In this document: positions 1 to 8,207 of the stretch, piece after piece
Position numbering within the stretch: the stretch's first letter is position 1
How the letters are laid out: each line of letters starts with the position of its first letter
Assembly: GCF_900091555.1 (NCBI RefSeq)
Contig: NZ_FMCX01000002.1
Coordinates: 62,001 to 126,000 of the forward strand
DNA length: 64,000 bases
Direction of reading: 5' to 3'
From: Micromonospora mirobrigensis
GTDB taxonomy: Bacteria > Actinomycetota > Actinomycetes > Mycobacteriales > Micromonosporaceae
Made by a program: the position numbers and the translations under genes
The notes under the pieces: model-generated
Seen by the model: the letters and a program-made list of their open reading frames with translations, nothing else
Databases searched by the model: none
Told to the model about the DNA's origin: nothing

Positions 1-510
1 CAGCGCCCGCCGCTCGGCCACCTGCTGCGCCTCGACGATCTGCTCCGCCGGGAAGGTCGAGCAGCCGAACGCCCGGATCTTGCCCGCCCGGACCAGGTCG
101 GTCAGCGCGGACAGGGTCTCCTCGATGTCGGTCCGGTCGTCCGGCCGGTGCACCTGGTAGAGGTCGATCCAGTCGGTGTCGAGGCGGCGCAGGCTCTCCT
201 CCACGGCCCGCACGATCCAGCGGCGGGAGTTGCCGCCGCGGTTGCGTCCCTCCCCCATCGGGAAGTGGACCTTGGTGGCCAGCACGACGTCGTCCCGGCG
301 TCCGCGCAACGCCTTGCCCACGATGACCTCGGACTCACCGGCCGAGTACATGTCCGCGGTGTCGACGATGTTGATCCCGCGGTCCAGGGCGGTGCGGATG
401 ATCCGGCCGCACTCGTCGTGGTCGGGGTTGCCGACGGAGCCGAACATCATGGTGCCCAGGCAGTAGGTGCTGACCTCGATGCCGGTGCCGCCCAGGGTGC
501 GGTAGCGCAT
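1..510 (-). CDS. Aldo/keto reductase, C-terminus beyond window
   Basis: The reverse strand from an ATG at 510 reads without a stop to the window edge (170 codons), starting MRYRTLGGTGIEVSTYCLG. This is the start of an NADPH-dependent (alpha/beta)8 aldo/keto reductase. The catalytic Asp and Tyr lie in VDTADMYSAGESE, the catalytic Lys in VVLATKVHFPMG, and the LDTDWIDLYQVHRPD block carries the conserved His. A GGGGGAG ribosome site lies just upstream. The N-terminus matches the family and only the C-terminal half is missing from view. It resembles the large actinobacterial group related to voltage-channel beta subunits; the substrate cannot be read from sequence. It appears monocistronic, transcribed out of the window. 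Confidence 0.9.
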   Translation of the reverse strand, partial: MRYRTLGGTGIEVSTYCLGTMMFGSVGNPDHDECGRIIRTALDRGINIVDTADMYSAGESEVIVGKALRGRRDDVVLATKVHFPMGEGRNRGGNSRRWIVRAVEESLRRLDTDWIDLYQVHRPDDRTDIEETLSALTDLVRAGKIRAFGCSTFPAEQIVEAQQVAERRAL

Positions 511-623
511 GACGGATCTCCCCCGATCGTCGTCCCGCGGCCGGCTCCGGCCACGGGGTCGGACGTGGACGGTAGGGGCTCCAGTGCACTCGAAGTCAAC
601 CGGTCGTGACGGACCCGCCGGGC

Positions 624-1376
624 TCAGGTCTCCAGCAGCCGCCGGATCGCCGCTTCGAGCACCGGGTCCACCGGGAACCGGGCCGCCAGCCAGTCCAGGG
701 TGGTCCGGGCGGCCTCCCGGTTGCCCCGGTAGCCGGGGACCATCGCGGCCAGCGGCAGCACCTGCGCCGGCCACGCCTGCTCCACCCGCCGGCTCGGGTC
801 GAACGGGTCGCGCCGGTGGGTGGCGTCGGTGGTCAGCCGCAGCAGCGAGATCACCCGGTCCACGGCGTACGACTGGATGAAGCGGGACGCGGTGAGCCGT
901 TCGCCGCGCAGCTCCCGGTGCAGCCCGACGTAGAGGTTGGTCAACGCCTCGTTGAGGTGGAACTCGGCCGTGTCGTACGGCGTCGGGGCCGGTGGCGCCG
1001 GCCGGTCGGCCAGTCCGGTGGGGGCGTCGGGCCGCTGCCAGATGACCCGGGCGCCGGTGAACGGCAGCCCGGCCAGCTGCGCGACGGTGAAGACGGCGTA
1101 CTCGACGAAGATGCCGTCGGCGTAGAGCGCCTTGCGGCCGTTACGCCCGTTGGCGAAGCTCCACGCCACCGGGTGCGGCGCGGCCAGCCAGGCGACGTCG
1201 TCGACGTAGCGGGCCACCGCGTCGTCGTCGACGATGAGGAAGAAGTCCAGGTCGGAGTGGTCGTCCAGGCGGTCGTGCTCGACTCCGGCGGAGCCCAGGC
1301 CGAGCAGGGCGATCACGTTCGGCCGGGTGGCGAGGTGGGCGGCGAGGTCGTCGAGTCGACGCAGCATCGGGTGCAT
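624..1376 (-). CDS. Nucleotidyltransferase-like protein
   Basis: 250 residues from the ATG at 1376 (MHPMLRRLDDL), preferred to ATGs at 1424 and 1487 because GGAAGGGAC lies at ribosome-site distance. Residues about 20-50 contain GLGSAG followed by DLDFFLIVDD, the glycine-rich turn plus DxD metal-binding pattern of the polymerase-beta nucleotidyltransferase fold. The C-terminal half is helical and resembles the accessory domain of aminoglycoside or lincosamide nucleotidyltransferase relatives. The family includes antibiotic-modifying enzymes and many proteins of unknown substrate, so I do not assign resistance. It sits alone, with a 114-bp gap to the aldo/keto reductase start. Confidence 0.7.
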   Translation of the reverse strand: MHPMLRRLDDLAAHLATRPNVIALLGLGSAGVEHDRLDDHSDLDFFLIVDDDAVARYVDDVAWLAAPHPVAWSFANGRNGRKALYADGIFVEYAVFTVAQLAGLPFTGARVIWQRPDAPTGLADRPAPPAPTPYDTAEFHLNEALTNLYVGLHRELRGERLTASRFIQSYAVDRVISLLRLTTDATHRRDPFDPSRRVEQAWPAQVLPLAAMVPGYRGNREAARTTLDWLAARFPVDPVLEAAIRRLLET

Positions 1377-1483
1377 GTCGTCGTCCCTTCCGTGAAGAGT
1401 CGACGTTTCATCCCGTACGGCCATGGTTTCCGCCGGGGTCGCGACACCGATCCCGCCATTCTGGCCGGGCCAGGGGCGATGGT

Positions 1484-1573
1484 TCAACCGACCAGCACGA
1501 CGTGCAGGTTCCGCGGCCCGTGCCCGCCCTGCACCCGGTTCAGCTCGATGTCGCTGGTCGGCGGGGCCGCCGC
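1484..1573 (-). pseudogene. C-terminal remnant of LutC-like LUD-domain gene
   Basis: Minus-strand codons ending in TGA at 1484-1486 read SDIELNRVQGGHGPRNLHVV followed by LVG. This closely resembles the C-terminus of LutC/YkgG lactate-utilisation proteins, whose ends have the pattern ADIExxRVxGxHGPRxLHVVLV. Upstream codons lose similarity within about ten residues and run into the stop of the NYN gene. Only about 25 residues of a roughly 200-residue protein remain and no start is visible. I infer a deletion scar. The match is recalled from family patterns, not searched. Confidence 0.5.
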
Positions 1574-1586
1574 CGCCCGGCGCGGC

Positions 1587-2660
1587 TCAGCCCGGGACGG
1601 TGATCAGGTAGTCGTCGGCCTCGTCGCTCCAGCGCAGGTCGACCGCGCCGCCGGTGGCGGCGGCCCGGCAGAACTGGAGGAAGCCCCGGTAGCCGAGCTT
1701 CTTCTCGCTGAAGTCCGGTCGTACCCGGCGGAGCTGGTTCTTCAGCCCGGACAACGCCACCGTGCCGTCCGCGCCGGCCAGGTCCTGCACCACGCTGCGG
1801 ACCAGCGCGAAGGCCGCCTCCCGGTCGCCGTGCTCGGGGAGGGTGACCTCCGGGTCGCCCTTCGCCGGCCCCTCGGCCAGCTCGATCACGTTGCGGCCGG
1901 CGAGGTGCCGCAGCAGCTCGCCGAAGGTGCGGAAACCGTAGTCGGACTCGCTGAAGGTGGGGTCCTTGCGGCGCAGGGCGCGCTTGAGGGTGGAGGCGGT
2001 CACCTCGCCACCCGAGCTGCCCTGCATGCCGGCCACGGTCTGCGCGACCAGCACGGCGAGGCTGTCGACGTCGCGGGCCGGCTCCTCGGCGGCGGCCTGC
2101 GCCTCGATCTCCTGCTCCACCGGCTGCGGCTCCGGGCTGGGGGTCCGCGCCGGACGGCCGCGCTTCGGGCGGGCCGGCGGCACCTCCACCCCTTCCAGGC
2201 GGTCGTAGTAGAGGAACTCGTCGCAGGCCGGCGGCAGCAGCTTCGAGGTGGACTTCTCCACCCCGACGCCGATCACCCGCTTGTTGAGCTCGCGCAGCTT
2301 GTGCACCAGCGGCGTGAAGTCGCTGTCCCCGGTGCCGATCACGAAGGTGGAGATGTAGTCCCGTTCGAAGGCCAGCTCGATGGCGTCCACCGCCATCTTG
2401 ATGTCGGCGGCGTTCTTGCGGGAGGCGCCCATCCGCTGCGGGATCTCGATCAGCTCGACGTGCGAGCGGGTCAGCATCCGGCGGTCCTCGTCGAAGTACG
2501 ACCAGTCCGCGTACGCCCGGCGTACCACCACCCGACCCCGCTCGGCCAGCGCGTCGGCGATCGGGCGCAGGTCGAAGGTGCCGCCGCCGAGGTGCTCGCG
2601 GGCGCCGAGGGCGAGGTTCTCGTAGTCGAGAAACAGGGCGATCCGGTCTTCTTGATCCAC
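1587..2660 (-). CDS. NYN-domain protein with C-terminal OST-HTH/LOTUS modules
   Basis: 357 residues from a GTG at 2660 (VDQEDRIALFLDYENLALG). Residues 5-145 form an NYN domain, a PIN-like RNase fold: the metal-binding acids are in FLDYENL, DIKMAVDAIE and GTGDSDFTPL. A charged Pro-rich linker (about 150-185) precedes two regions with the LOTUS/OST-HTH pattern, one around TFSESDYGFRTFGELLRHL and one around DFSEKKLGYRGFLQFCRA. Such proteins are predicted RNA-binding nucleases in RNA turnover; the second-module repeat suggests tandem RNA-binding heads. The start region faces the response regulator gene 113 bp away, and an upstream ATG at 2756 would run into that shared promoter. Confidence 0.85.
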   Translation of the reverse strand: MDQEDRIALFLDYENLALGAREHLGGGTFDLRPIADALAERGRVVVRRAYADWSYFDEDRRMLTRSHVELIEIPQRMGASRKNAADIKMAVDAIELAFERDYISTFVIGTGDSDFTPLVHKLRELNKRVIGVGVEKSTSKLLPPACDEFLYYDRLEGVEVPPARPKRGRPARTPSPEPQPVEQEIEAQAAAEEPARDVDSLAVLVAQTVAGMQGSSGGEVTASTLKRALRRKDPTFSESDYGFRTFGELLRHLAGRNVIELAEGPAKGDPEVTLPEHGDREAAFALVRSVVQDLAGADGTVALSGLKNQLRRVRPDFSEKKLGYRGFLQFCRAAATGGAVDLRWSDEADDYLITVPG

Positions 2661-2702
2661 CCGGTCAGCGTACGCCCGGGCCCGGCCGGACCGTCGGCGG
2701 CG

Positions 2703-2720
2703 CGTAAGGGTTTCGCAAGG
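2703..2720 (+). promoter_or_regulatory. Putative response-regulator direct repeat
   Basis: The divergent gap between the NYN gene and the response regulator contains GTAAGG at 2704-2709 and GCAAGG at 2715-2720, starting exactly 11 bp apart. This is the typical spacing of OmpR-family half-sites. Similar GTAAGG boxes occur at 6685-6719 and 9333-9366, in two other divergent intergenic regions of the same cluster. It is probably an autoregulatory site for the adjacent regulator, by inference from position and repetition. Confidence 0.45.
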
Positions 2721-2772
2721 TTCGCCGGCGGGGGTGGCCGCTACGCTGGCCGGCACCGGGGAGGAGGTACGC

Positions 2773-3468
2773 GTGGCGCAACGGGTGCTGGTCGTCGACG
2801 ACGACCGGACGGTCGCCGACGTGGTCTGCCGCTACCTGGAGCACGCCGGCTACCAGGTGGAGCACGTCGGGGACGGCGCCGCCGCGCTGGCCGCGGTCGC
2901 CGCCGCCCCGCCGCAGCTGGTCGTCCTGGACGTGATGCTGCCGGTGCTGGACGGGCTGGAGGTGTGCCGGCGGCTGCGGCAGCGGCCGGACGGCGTACCC
3001 ATCGTGATGTTGACCGCCCGCGGCGACGAGGCGGACCGGATCCTCGGCCTGCAACTGGGCGCGGACGACTACCTGGGCAAGCCGTTCTCCCCGCGTGAGC
3101 TGGTGCTGCGGGTCGCCTCGGTGCTGCGCCGCTGCGGCGGCGAACCGACCCCGGGTGCGGCGCGGGAGCTGACCGACGGTGGGCTGGTGGTGGAGACCGG
3201 CGCCCGGGTGGCCCGGCTGCACGGCCGGGAGCTGGCGCTGACCCTGCGCGAGTTCGACCTGTTGGAGTTCCTGATGCGGCACCCGGCGCGGGCGTTCCGC
3301 CGGGCCGAGCTGCTGGACCGGGTGTGGGGGTGGCGCTTCGGCGACCAGTCCACGGTCACCGTGCACGTGCGACGGCTGCGGGAGAAGATCGAGGCCGATC
3401 CGGCCGACCCGCGGCGGATCGTCACGGTGTGGGGCGTCGGCTACCGGTACGAGCCGGCCGATGGCTGA
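2773..3468 (+). CDS. OmpR-family response regulator
   Basis: 231 residues from a GTG at 2773, chosen because GGGGAGGAGG lies 7 bp upstream. The receiver domain (1-120) has acidic residues in VVDDD, the phosphorylation site Asp53 in VVLDVMLP, Thr81 and Lys103 in LGKPFSP. A winged-helix DNA-binding domain follows (about 138-228) with LTLREFDLLEFLMRHP and the recognition-helix segment STVTVHVRRLREKIE. It overlaps the histidine kinase by 8 bp, so the pair is translationally coupled. Shared direct repeats near the neighbouring glycosyltransferase, epimerase and oxidoreductase genes suggest it controls that cluster. Confidence 0.95.
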   Translation: MAQRVLVVDDDRTVADVVCRYLEHAGYQVEHVGDGAAALAAVAAAPPQLVVLDVMLPVLDGLEVCRRLRQRPDGVPIVMLTARGDEADRILGLQLGADDYLGKPFSPRELVLRVASVLRRCGGEPTPGAARELTDGGLVVETGARVARLHGRELALTLREFDLLEFLMRHPARAFRRAELLDRVWGWRFGDQSTVTVHVRRLREKIEADPADPRRIVTVWGVGYRYEPADG

Positions 3469-4486
3469 CCTCGCGCTGATCTTCGGGGTGGCGCTCGCCG
3501 CGGCGTGCGGGGTGGGGCTGCTGGGCGCGGCGGCGTTGCGGCTGCTGCGCGGCCGGTCGATCACCGTACACATCTCGGTGCTGCTGGCCACCACCGTGAC
3601 CGCGGTCGTCGCCGGCGTGGCGGTGATCGCCGAGGCGATGTTCCTGTCCCCGCACGACCTGGAGGTCGTGCTGATCACCGTGTCGGCGGCGGCGGTGGTC
3701 AGCGTGGCCGTCGGCTGGCTCTCCGGGCGCCGGCTGGCCGCCGCGGCGGTCTGGGCCGACCAGGCGCGGGAGCGGGAGCGGCGGATCGAGAAGGGGCGCC
3801 GGGACCTGGTCGCCTGGGTGTCGCACGACCTGCGCACGCCGCTGGCCGGGCTGCGGGCGATGGCCGAGGCGCTGGAGGACCGGGTGGTCGCCGACCGGGC
3901 GACGGTGGACGAGTACCACCGCCGGATCCGGGTGGAGACCGACCGGATGACCCGGCTGGTCGACGACCTGTTCGAGCTGTCCCGGATCAACGCCGGCGCG
4001 CTGCGGCTGTCGCTGTCGCCGGTCCCGTTGGGCGACGTGGTCTCCGACGCCCTCGCCGGGACCGCGCCGCTGGCCGCGGCCCGCCGGATCCGGCTGGTCG
4101 CCGCCGAGTCGGGCTGGCCGATGGTGGCGGCCAGCGAACCGGAGCTGACCCGGGTGGTGGGGAACCTGCTGCTCAACGCGGTCCGCTACACCCCGGCCGA
4201 CGGAACGGTCCGGGTCGAGGCGGGCCGGGACGGCGAGCAGGCCTGGTTCGCGGTGGCGGACACCTGCGGCGGCATCCCCGAACCCGACCTGCCGCGGCTG
4301 TTCGACGTGGCGTTCCGGGGCGAGCCGGCCCGCACTCCGGCGCCGGGCAACGGCGGGCTGGAGGGCTCCGGCGGCCTGGGCCTGGCCATCGTGCGGGGGC
4401 TGGTCGAGGCGCACGGCGGCCGGGTGGAGGTGGGCAACGTCGGCGACGGCTGCCGGTTCGTGGTGCGGCTCCCCCTGGCCGCCTGA
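3461..4486 (+). CDS. Sensor histidine kinase
   Basis: 341 residues. Three predicted membrane helices lie at about 5-28, 36-60 and 67-88, with almost no extracytoplasmic domain, so it may sense within the membrane. The dimerisation/phosphoacceptor helix has His122 in WVSHDLRTPLAG. The ATPase domain has an N box around NLLLNAVRYTP (231-245) and a G2 box SGGLGLAIV (303-311). The G1 box reads DTCGGIP: the usual first Gly is Cys270-adjacent (Cys269), a variation that probably still allows nucleotide binding but is unusual. The ATG at 3461 overlaps the regulator stop. The kinase is compact and lacks an evident HAMP domain. Confidence 0.93.
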   Translation: MADLALIFGVALAAACGVGLLGAAALRLLRGRSITVHISVLLATTVTAVVAGVAVIAEAMFLSPHDLEVVLITVSAAAVVSVAVGWLSGRRLAAAAVWADQARERERRIEKGRRDLVAWVSHDLRTPLAGLRAMAEALEDRVVADRATVDEYHRRIRVETDRMTRLVDDLFELSRINAGALRLSLSPVPLGDVVSDALAGTAPLAAARRIRLVAAESGWPMVAASEPELTRVVGNLLLNAVRYTPADGTVRVEAGRDGEQAWFAVADTCGGIPEPDLPRLFDVAFRGEPARTPAPGNGGLEGSGGLGLAIVRGLVEAHGGRVEVGNVGDGCRFVVRLPLAA

Positions 4487-4520
4487 CCCGCCTGACGTGA
4501 GCGTCGGGGCCGGCCCGGCG

Positions 4521-5270
4521 TCAGCCTCGGGCCAGCTCGGCGAACCACCGCCGGCCGGCCGCGAAGACCTCCCGCACCACCAGCCCGGCGGCGCCCGCCG
4601 GTTGCCCGACGGCGGCGGTGTCCAGGCCCGCCCAGCGGAACGCCGGCCCCCGCCGCCCGCCGGAGAGCACGTGCGCCGACCCCTGCCACGCGCCGGCGCC
4701 CGGCGGGTCGACCTCCACCAGGACGGTGCCCCCGGCCCCCAGCAGCGTCCGGCAGCGGCGCAGCAGCGCCACCGGGTCCCCGCCGATGCCGATGTTGCCG
4801 TCGAGGAGCACCAGGTGCGCCCATCGGCCCTCCGCGGGCAGCGGGTCGAACAGGTCGGCCCGTACCGCGACCGCGCCACGCGCCCGGGTCAGGGCGACCG
4901 CCCGGGCGGAGACGTCCACGCCCACGGTGGTCAGGCCGGCCCGGGTCAGGGCGGCGGTGAGCCGGCCCGGCCCGCAGCCGAGGTCCAGCGTCGGGCCGGT
5001 GCAGCGGGCGACGACCGGTGCGGTGGCCGGCTCGGCCGGGCCGTGCCAGCGTTCCACCGGCAGCCGGCGGCGCACCCCGTCCGGGCCGACCAGCCAGTGC
5101 CCGCCCTCCCGGTCGCGCAGCGCGGTGCCGAAACCGTCACCCGTCACCGCCGGCCGTCCCGGCGCGGTCGCCGTCGGATCGGCGAGCCGGTGCACCGGCG
5201 CGGGGTCGACCGGCCCGGGTCCCGGCGGGTTCGGCGCCGGCGCGGCCAGCCGCTGTCCCCGCCCGCTCAC
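4521..5270 (-). CDS. Class I SAM-dependent methyltransferase
   Basis: 249 residues. The GTG at 5270 overlaps the TGA of the upstream DUF2064 gene (GTGA), which decides the start over a longer frame to 5540. The SAM-binding motif I is TLDLGCGPGRLTAAL, with a conserved acid in VGVDVS and later strand VLLDGNIGIGGD. The Pro/Ala-rich first 40 residues are not part of the fold. It is the last gene of a three-gene overlapping operon with a GT2 glycosyltransferase and a DUF2064 protein. The acceptor could be a glycan or lipid intermediate, but nothing in the sequence shows it. Confidence 0.88.
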   Translation of the reverse strand: MSGRGQRLAAPAPNPPGPGPVDPAPVHRLADPTATAPGRPAVTGDGFGTALRDREGGHWLVGPDGVRRRLPVERWHGPAEPATAPVVARCTGPTLDLGCGPGRLTAALTRAGLTTVGVDVSARAVALTRARGAVAVRADLFDPLPAEGRWAHLVLLDGNIGIGGDPVALLRRCRTLLGAGGTVLVEVDPPGAGAWQGSAHVLSGGRRGPAFRWAGLDTAAVGQPAGAAGLVVREVFAAGRRWFAELARG

Positions 5271-5968
5271 GGTCGGCCGCCGGTGAGCGCGCGCCGGCGG
5301 GGGACGGTGGTCGGGTGGCGCAGCGCGGCGACCTCCCGGGCGAACCGGCCGCCCGGCGCGAGCGCGGCCACGGCGAGAGCGTCGGCCCAGACGTCCACGT
5401 CGCGCAGCACCGGCAGCGGTGCCACCCGCAGGCCACGGCCGCGCAACGCCGCCCAGGTGAGCCGGCAGGTGTCCGGGGTCGAGGTGGGCACCGTGCGCAG
5501 CGCGCCGGCCTGCCGGGGGTCGCGCAGGCCCAGCCCCCACCAGCCACCGTCGGTGGCCCGGCCCAGCACCGCGTCACCGTCGGCGAGCCGGCGTACGGCG
5601 GCCGACAACCGGGCCGGGGTCAGTTGCGGGGTGTCCATGCCGATCTGGAACACCGGCCGCCCCGGCCAGGCGTCCGCCACGTCGGCGTGCGCGTGGGCGA
5701 TCCGGTTCGCCAGGTCGTCCCCACGCTGCGGCAGGACCGGCCAGCCGGCGGTCGCCTCGGCCAGCTCGACCGCGCCGACGCCGTCGGACAGCCGGCCGGC
5801 CAGCGCCAGCACCGGGGTCACCGCCTCGGTGCCGTGGATCGCGTCGACGGTGTCCAGCAGCGCCGCGGCGGCGAGCCGGGCCGCCCGGCGGGGGGTGGCG
5901 GGCGGGCAGAGCCGGGTCTTCACCGCCCCGGGCACCGGCGCCTTGGCCAGCAGCAGCAGCACGGTCAC
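5267..5968 (-). CDS. DUF2064 (TIGR04282) glycosyltransferase-like protein
   Basis: 233 residues starting MTVLLLLAKAPVPGAVKTRL. This N-terminus is diagnostic of the DUF2064/TIGR04282 family, a GT-A-like fold related to nucleotidyltransferases such as CofC. It has IGMDTPQL (the metal-binding acid at strand end) and GRATDGGWWGLGLRDP, both conserved in the family. The biochemical activity of the family is not established. The ATG overlaps the stop of the GT2 gene (ATGA), and its own stop overlaps the methyltransferase start, so all three are translationally coupled and probably act in one pathway. Confidence 0.85.
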   Translation of the reverse strand: MTVLLLLAKAPVPGAVKTRLCPPATPRRAARLAAAALLDTVDAIHGTEAVTPVLALAGRLSDGVGAVELAEATAGWPVLPQRGDDLANRIAHAHADVADAWPGRPVFQIGMDTPQLTPARLSAAVRRLADGDAVLGRATDGGWWGLGLRDPRQAGALRTVPTSTPDTCRLTWAALRGRGLRVAPLPVLRDVDVWADALAVAALAPGGRFAREVAALRHPTTVPRRRALTGGRP

Positions 5969-6639
5969 CGGGGGCCGTCCACGGTGCGCAGCACGGCGGC
6001 GAAGTCCCGGGTGGCCCGCAGGGTGCCGCGGACCGAACCGGAGACCTTGGAGCGGGTGCCGGCCGCCCGGGGTGCGTAGCTGACGTCCAGCTCGTGGATC
6101 CGCCAGCCCGCCGCGGCGGCCCGGATCAGCAGCTCCAGCGGATAGCCGAAGGCCCGGTCGGTGACGCCCAGGCCGAGCAGCGCCTCCCGGCGGGCCACCC
6201 GGATCGGGCTGAGGTCGCGCAACGGCACCCCCCGGTGCCGCAGCAGGGCGGCGACCAGCGCCGTACCGGCCCGGGCGTGCCAGGGCCAGACACCGAGGCG
6301 TACCGGCCGGCGGCGGCCCACGGCCAGGTCGGCGACGCCCCCGGCGACCGGAGCGACCAGGGCGGGCAGCTGTCGGGGGTCGAACGAACCGTCGGCGTCG
6401 AGCACGCAGACCAGCTCGGTGTCGGCGGCCTCGATCCCGGCGTGCACGGCGGCGCCGTACCCGCGTCGGGGTTCGTGGACCACCCGGGCGCCGTGCCGGG
6501 CCGCCACCTCGGGCGAGCCGTCACGGGATCCGTTGTCCACCACGATCGCCCGGTAGCCGGGCGGCAGCGCGGTCAGCACCCCGGGCAGGGCGGCGGCCTC
6601 GTCGAGGCAGGGCAGCACCACGTCGATCTGAGTCGGCAT
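5965..6639 (-). CDS. GT2 glycosyltransferase (polyprenyl-phosphate sugar synthase-like)
   Basis: 224 residues from the ATG at 6639 (MPTQIDVVLPCLDEAAALPG). The nucleotide-binding half has IVVDNGSRDGSPE and the DxD motif is in CVLDADGSFDP. This arrangement fits DPM1-like enzymes that move a sugar from an NDP- or GDP-donor to polyprenyl phosphate on the cytoplasmic face. There are no transmembrane helices, so it is soluble or peripheral. It is the first gene of the three-gene operon; the divergent gene at 6785 encodes a multi-spanning protein that could be the matching membrane transferase. The intergenic region carries three GTAAGG-type boxes. Confidence 0.88.
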   Translation of the reverse strand: MPTQIDVVLPCLDEAAALPGVLTALPPGYRAIVVDNGSRDGSPEVAARHGARVVHEPRRGYGAAVHAGIEAADTELVCVLDADGSFDPRQLPALVAPVAGGVADLAVGRRRPVRLGVWPWHARAGTALVAALLRHRGVPLRDLSPIRVARREALLGLGVTDRAFGYPLELLIRAAAAGWRIHELDVSYAPRAAGTRSKVSGSVRGTLRATRDFAAVLRTVDGPR

Positions 6640-6684
6640 GCCGCCGACGCTAGGTCCCGGCGGGACCGTCGGGACGCCGATCGG

Positions 6685-6719
6685 TCTTACGGAAGCCTTA
6701 CCGCGCACCGATTCCTTAC
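6685..6719 (-). promoter_or_regulatory. Three GTAAGG-type boxes in divergent promoter
   Basis: On the minus strand, hexamers GTAAGG, GTAAGG and GTAAGA start at 6719, 6701 and 6690, giving spacings of 18 and 11 bp. The 16-base core GGTAAGGCTTCCGTAA closely matches GGTAAGGCTTCGGTAA at 9349-9364. The order (single box, then an 11-bp spaced pair) is the same at both sites. They lie between the GT2 operon and the GT-C-like membrane protein, and probably bind the OmpR-type regulator encoded at 2773. This is inferred from sequence only. Confidence 0.5.
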
Positions 6720-6784
6720 CGTCCGGTGACGAGCCGGTGATTCGGCGGACGGGAGCGCCACGGGGTGCGTACCGTCCGGTCGTC

Positions 6785-8170
6785 ATGAGGCCCGCCACGC
6801 TGCCGCACCGCTCCCCCCCGCCCCGAACCCGGCCCCGCCGCGACCGGGGTGACCTGGTCGTGCTCGGCGTCGAGGCGGCCCTGCTGGCCGCCGCGGTGGC
6901 CGTCGGCGCGCTGCTCAACCACCGGGGCGTCGGCCTGCACGCCGACGCCGCGCCGCTGTACGCCACCTGGTGGCCGCACGTCGGCTGGGGCACCCCGGCC
7001 GCGGTGGCGGTGGCGGTGCTGGTGCTCGGTCCCGGACTGCGCTGGGCCGGCACCGCCCGCTGGGGTCCGCTGCTGGCCGCCGGCTGGGCGGCGTCGGTGG
7101 CCTGGACGCTCGCCCTGGCCCTGGTCGACGGCTGGTCGCGGGGGCTGGCGCGGCGGCTGACCGTGCAGGCGGAGTACCTGCACGAGGTGCCACGCGTCGG
7201 CGACGTCGGGGCCACCCTGGCCGGCTTCACCGACCGGATCCTGGACTTCCAGCCGGACTCGTGGTCCACCCACACCGCCGGGCATCCGCCGGGCGCGCTG
7301 CTGGTCTTCGTCGGCCTGGACCGGATCGGCCTGGGCGGTGGGACCGCGGCGGCCCTGGCCTGCGTGCTGGTCGGGGCGACAACCACCGTGTCGGTGCCGG
7401 TGACGCTGCGGGCCCTGGGTGCGCAGGCGCAGGCCCGGGCGGTGCTGCCGTTCCTGGTGCTGCTGCCCGGCGCGGTCTGGGTCGGCGCCTCCGGCGACGG
7501 CGTCTTCGCCGGGGTGGTCGCCGCCGGCCTGGCCCTGCTCGCGGTACGCGGACCCGTGACCGCGATGCTGGGTGGGCTGCTGCTCGGCTACGCCCTCTAC
7601 CTGTCGTACGGTTTCGTGCTGCTCGGGCCGCTGGCCCTGGTGGTGCTGGCGCTGCGGCCGACCCGGCGGCGGGCCGCCCTGCTCGCCGGCGCGACCGGGG
7701 TGGCGCTGGTGGTCGCGGCGTTCACCCTCGCCGGCTTCTCCTGGTGGCAGGGGTACGACCGGGTGGTGGTCCGCTACTACCAGGGTTGGGCCACCGACCG
7801 CCCGTACGCCTACTGGGTGTGGGCGAACCTCGCGGCACTGCTGCTGTCGGCGGGGCCGGTGCTGGGCCCGGCGCTGCGTCGGGCCACCCTCGCCGGCCGG
7901 GACCGGTGGCGGTCGACGGCGCGGCGGTTCCCGGCGCGGGTGCGCGACCTCGGGCCGACCGTGCTGCTGCCGGCCGCCGCCGCCCTGGCGGTGGTGGCGG
8001 CCGACCTGTCCGGGATGAGCAAGGCCGAGGTGGAGCGGATCTGGCTGCCGTTCGCGGGATGGCTGCTGGTGGCCGTGGCGCACCTGCCGCAGTCCTCCCG
8101 ACGCTGGTGGCTGGCCGGGCAGGCGCTGACCGCCCTGGTCGTCAACCACCTCCTGCTCACCGTCTCCTGA
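6785..8170 (+). CDS. Multi-spanning membrane protein, GT-C-like
   Basis: 461 residues from the ATG at 6785 (MRPATLPHRSPPP); the in-frame upstream codons lie in the shared promoter. About ten hydrophobic helices alternate with short loops. The loop DSWSTHTAGHPPGALLVF holds the HPPG motif common in ArnT/PMT-type GT-C glycosyltransferases. Acidic residues fall in the first large loop (LHADAAPLY). I therefore suggest a polyprenyl-phosphate-sugar-dependent transferase acting on the outer membrane face, partner of the divergent GT2 enzyme. The assignment rests on topology and the loop motif; an unclassified membrane protein is the alternative. Confidence 0.65.
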   Translation: MRPATLPHRSPPPRTRPRRDRGDLVVLGVEAALLAAAVAVGALLNHRGVGLHADAAPLYATWWPHVGWGTPAAVAVAVLVLGPGLRWAGTARWGPLLAAGWAASVAWTLALALVDGWSRGLARRLTVQAEYLHEVPRVGDVGATLAGFTDRILDFQPDSWSTHTAGHPPGALLVFVGLDRIGLGGGTAAALACVLVGATTTVSVPVTLRALGAQAQARAVLPFLVLLPGAVWVGASGDGVFAGVVAAGLALLAVRGPVTAMLGGLLLGYALYLSYGFVLLGPLALVVLALRPTRRRAALLAGATGVALVVAAFTLAGFSWWQGYDRVVVRYYQGWATDRPYAYWVWANLAALLLSAGPVLGPALRRATLAGRDRWRSTARRFPARVRDLGPTVLLPAAAALAVVAADLSGMSKAEVERIWLPFAGWLLVAVAHLPQSSRRWWLAGQALTALVVNHLLLTVS

Positions 8171-8207
8171 CCTCCGCGACCTGCGGCGCGGACGACGGAC
8201 CGGGCGG

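Noticed and set aside
606..3098. Long open plus-strand frame of 830 codons at the left end
   Set aside because: It runs antisense to the nucleotidyltransferase and NYN genes, with Gly/Val/Arg/Pro bias typical of GC-rich shadows. No domain is recognisable apart from a shifted part of the response regulator.
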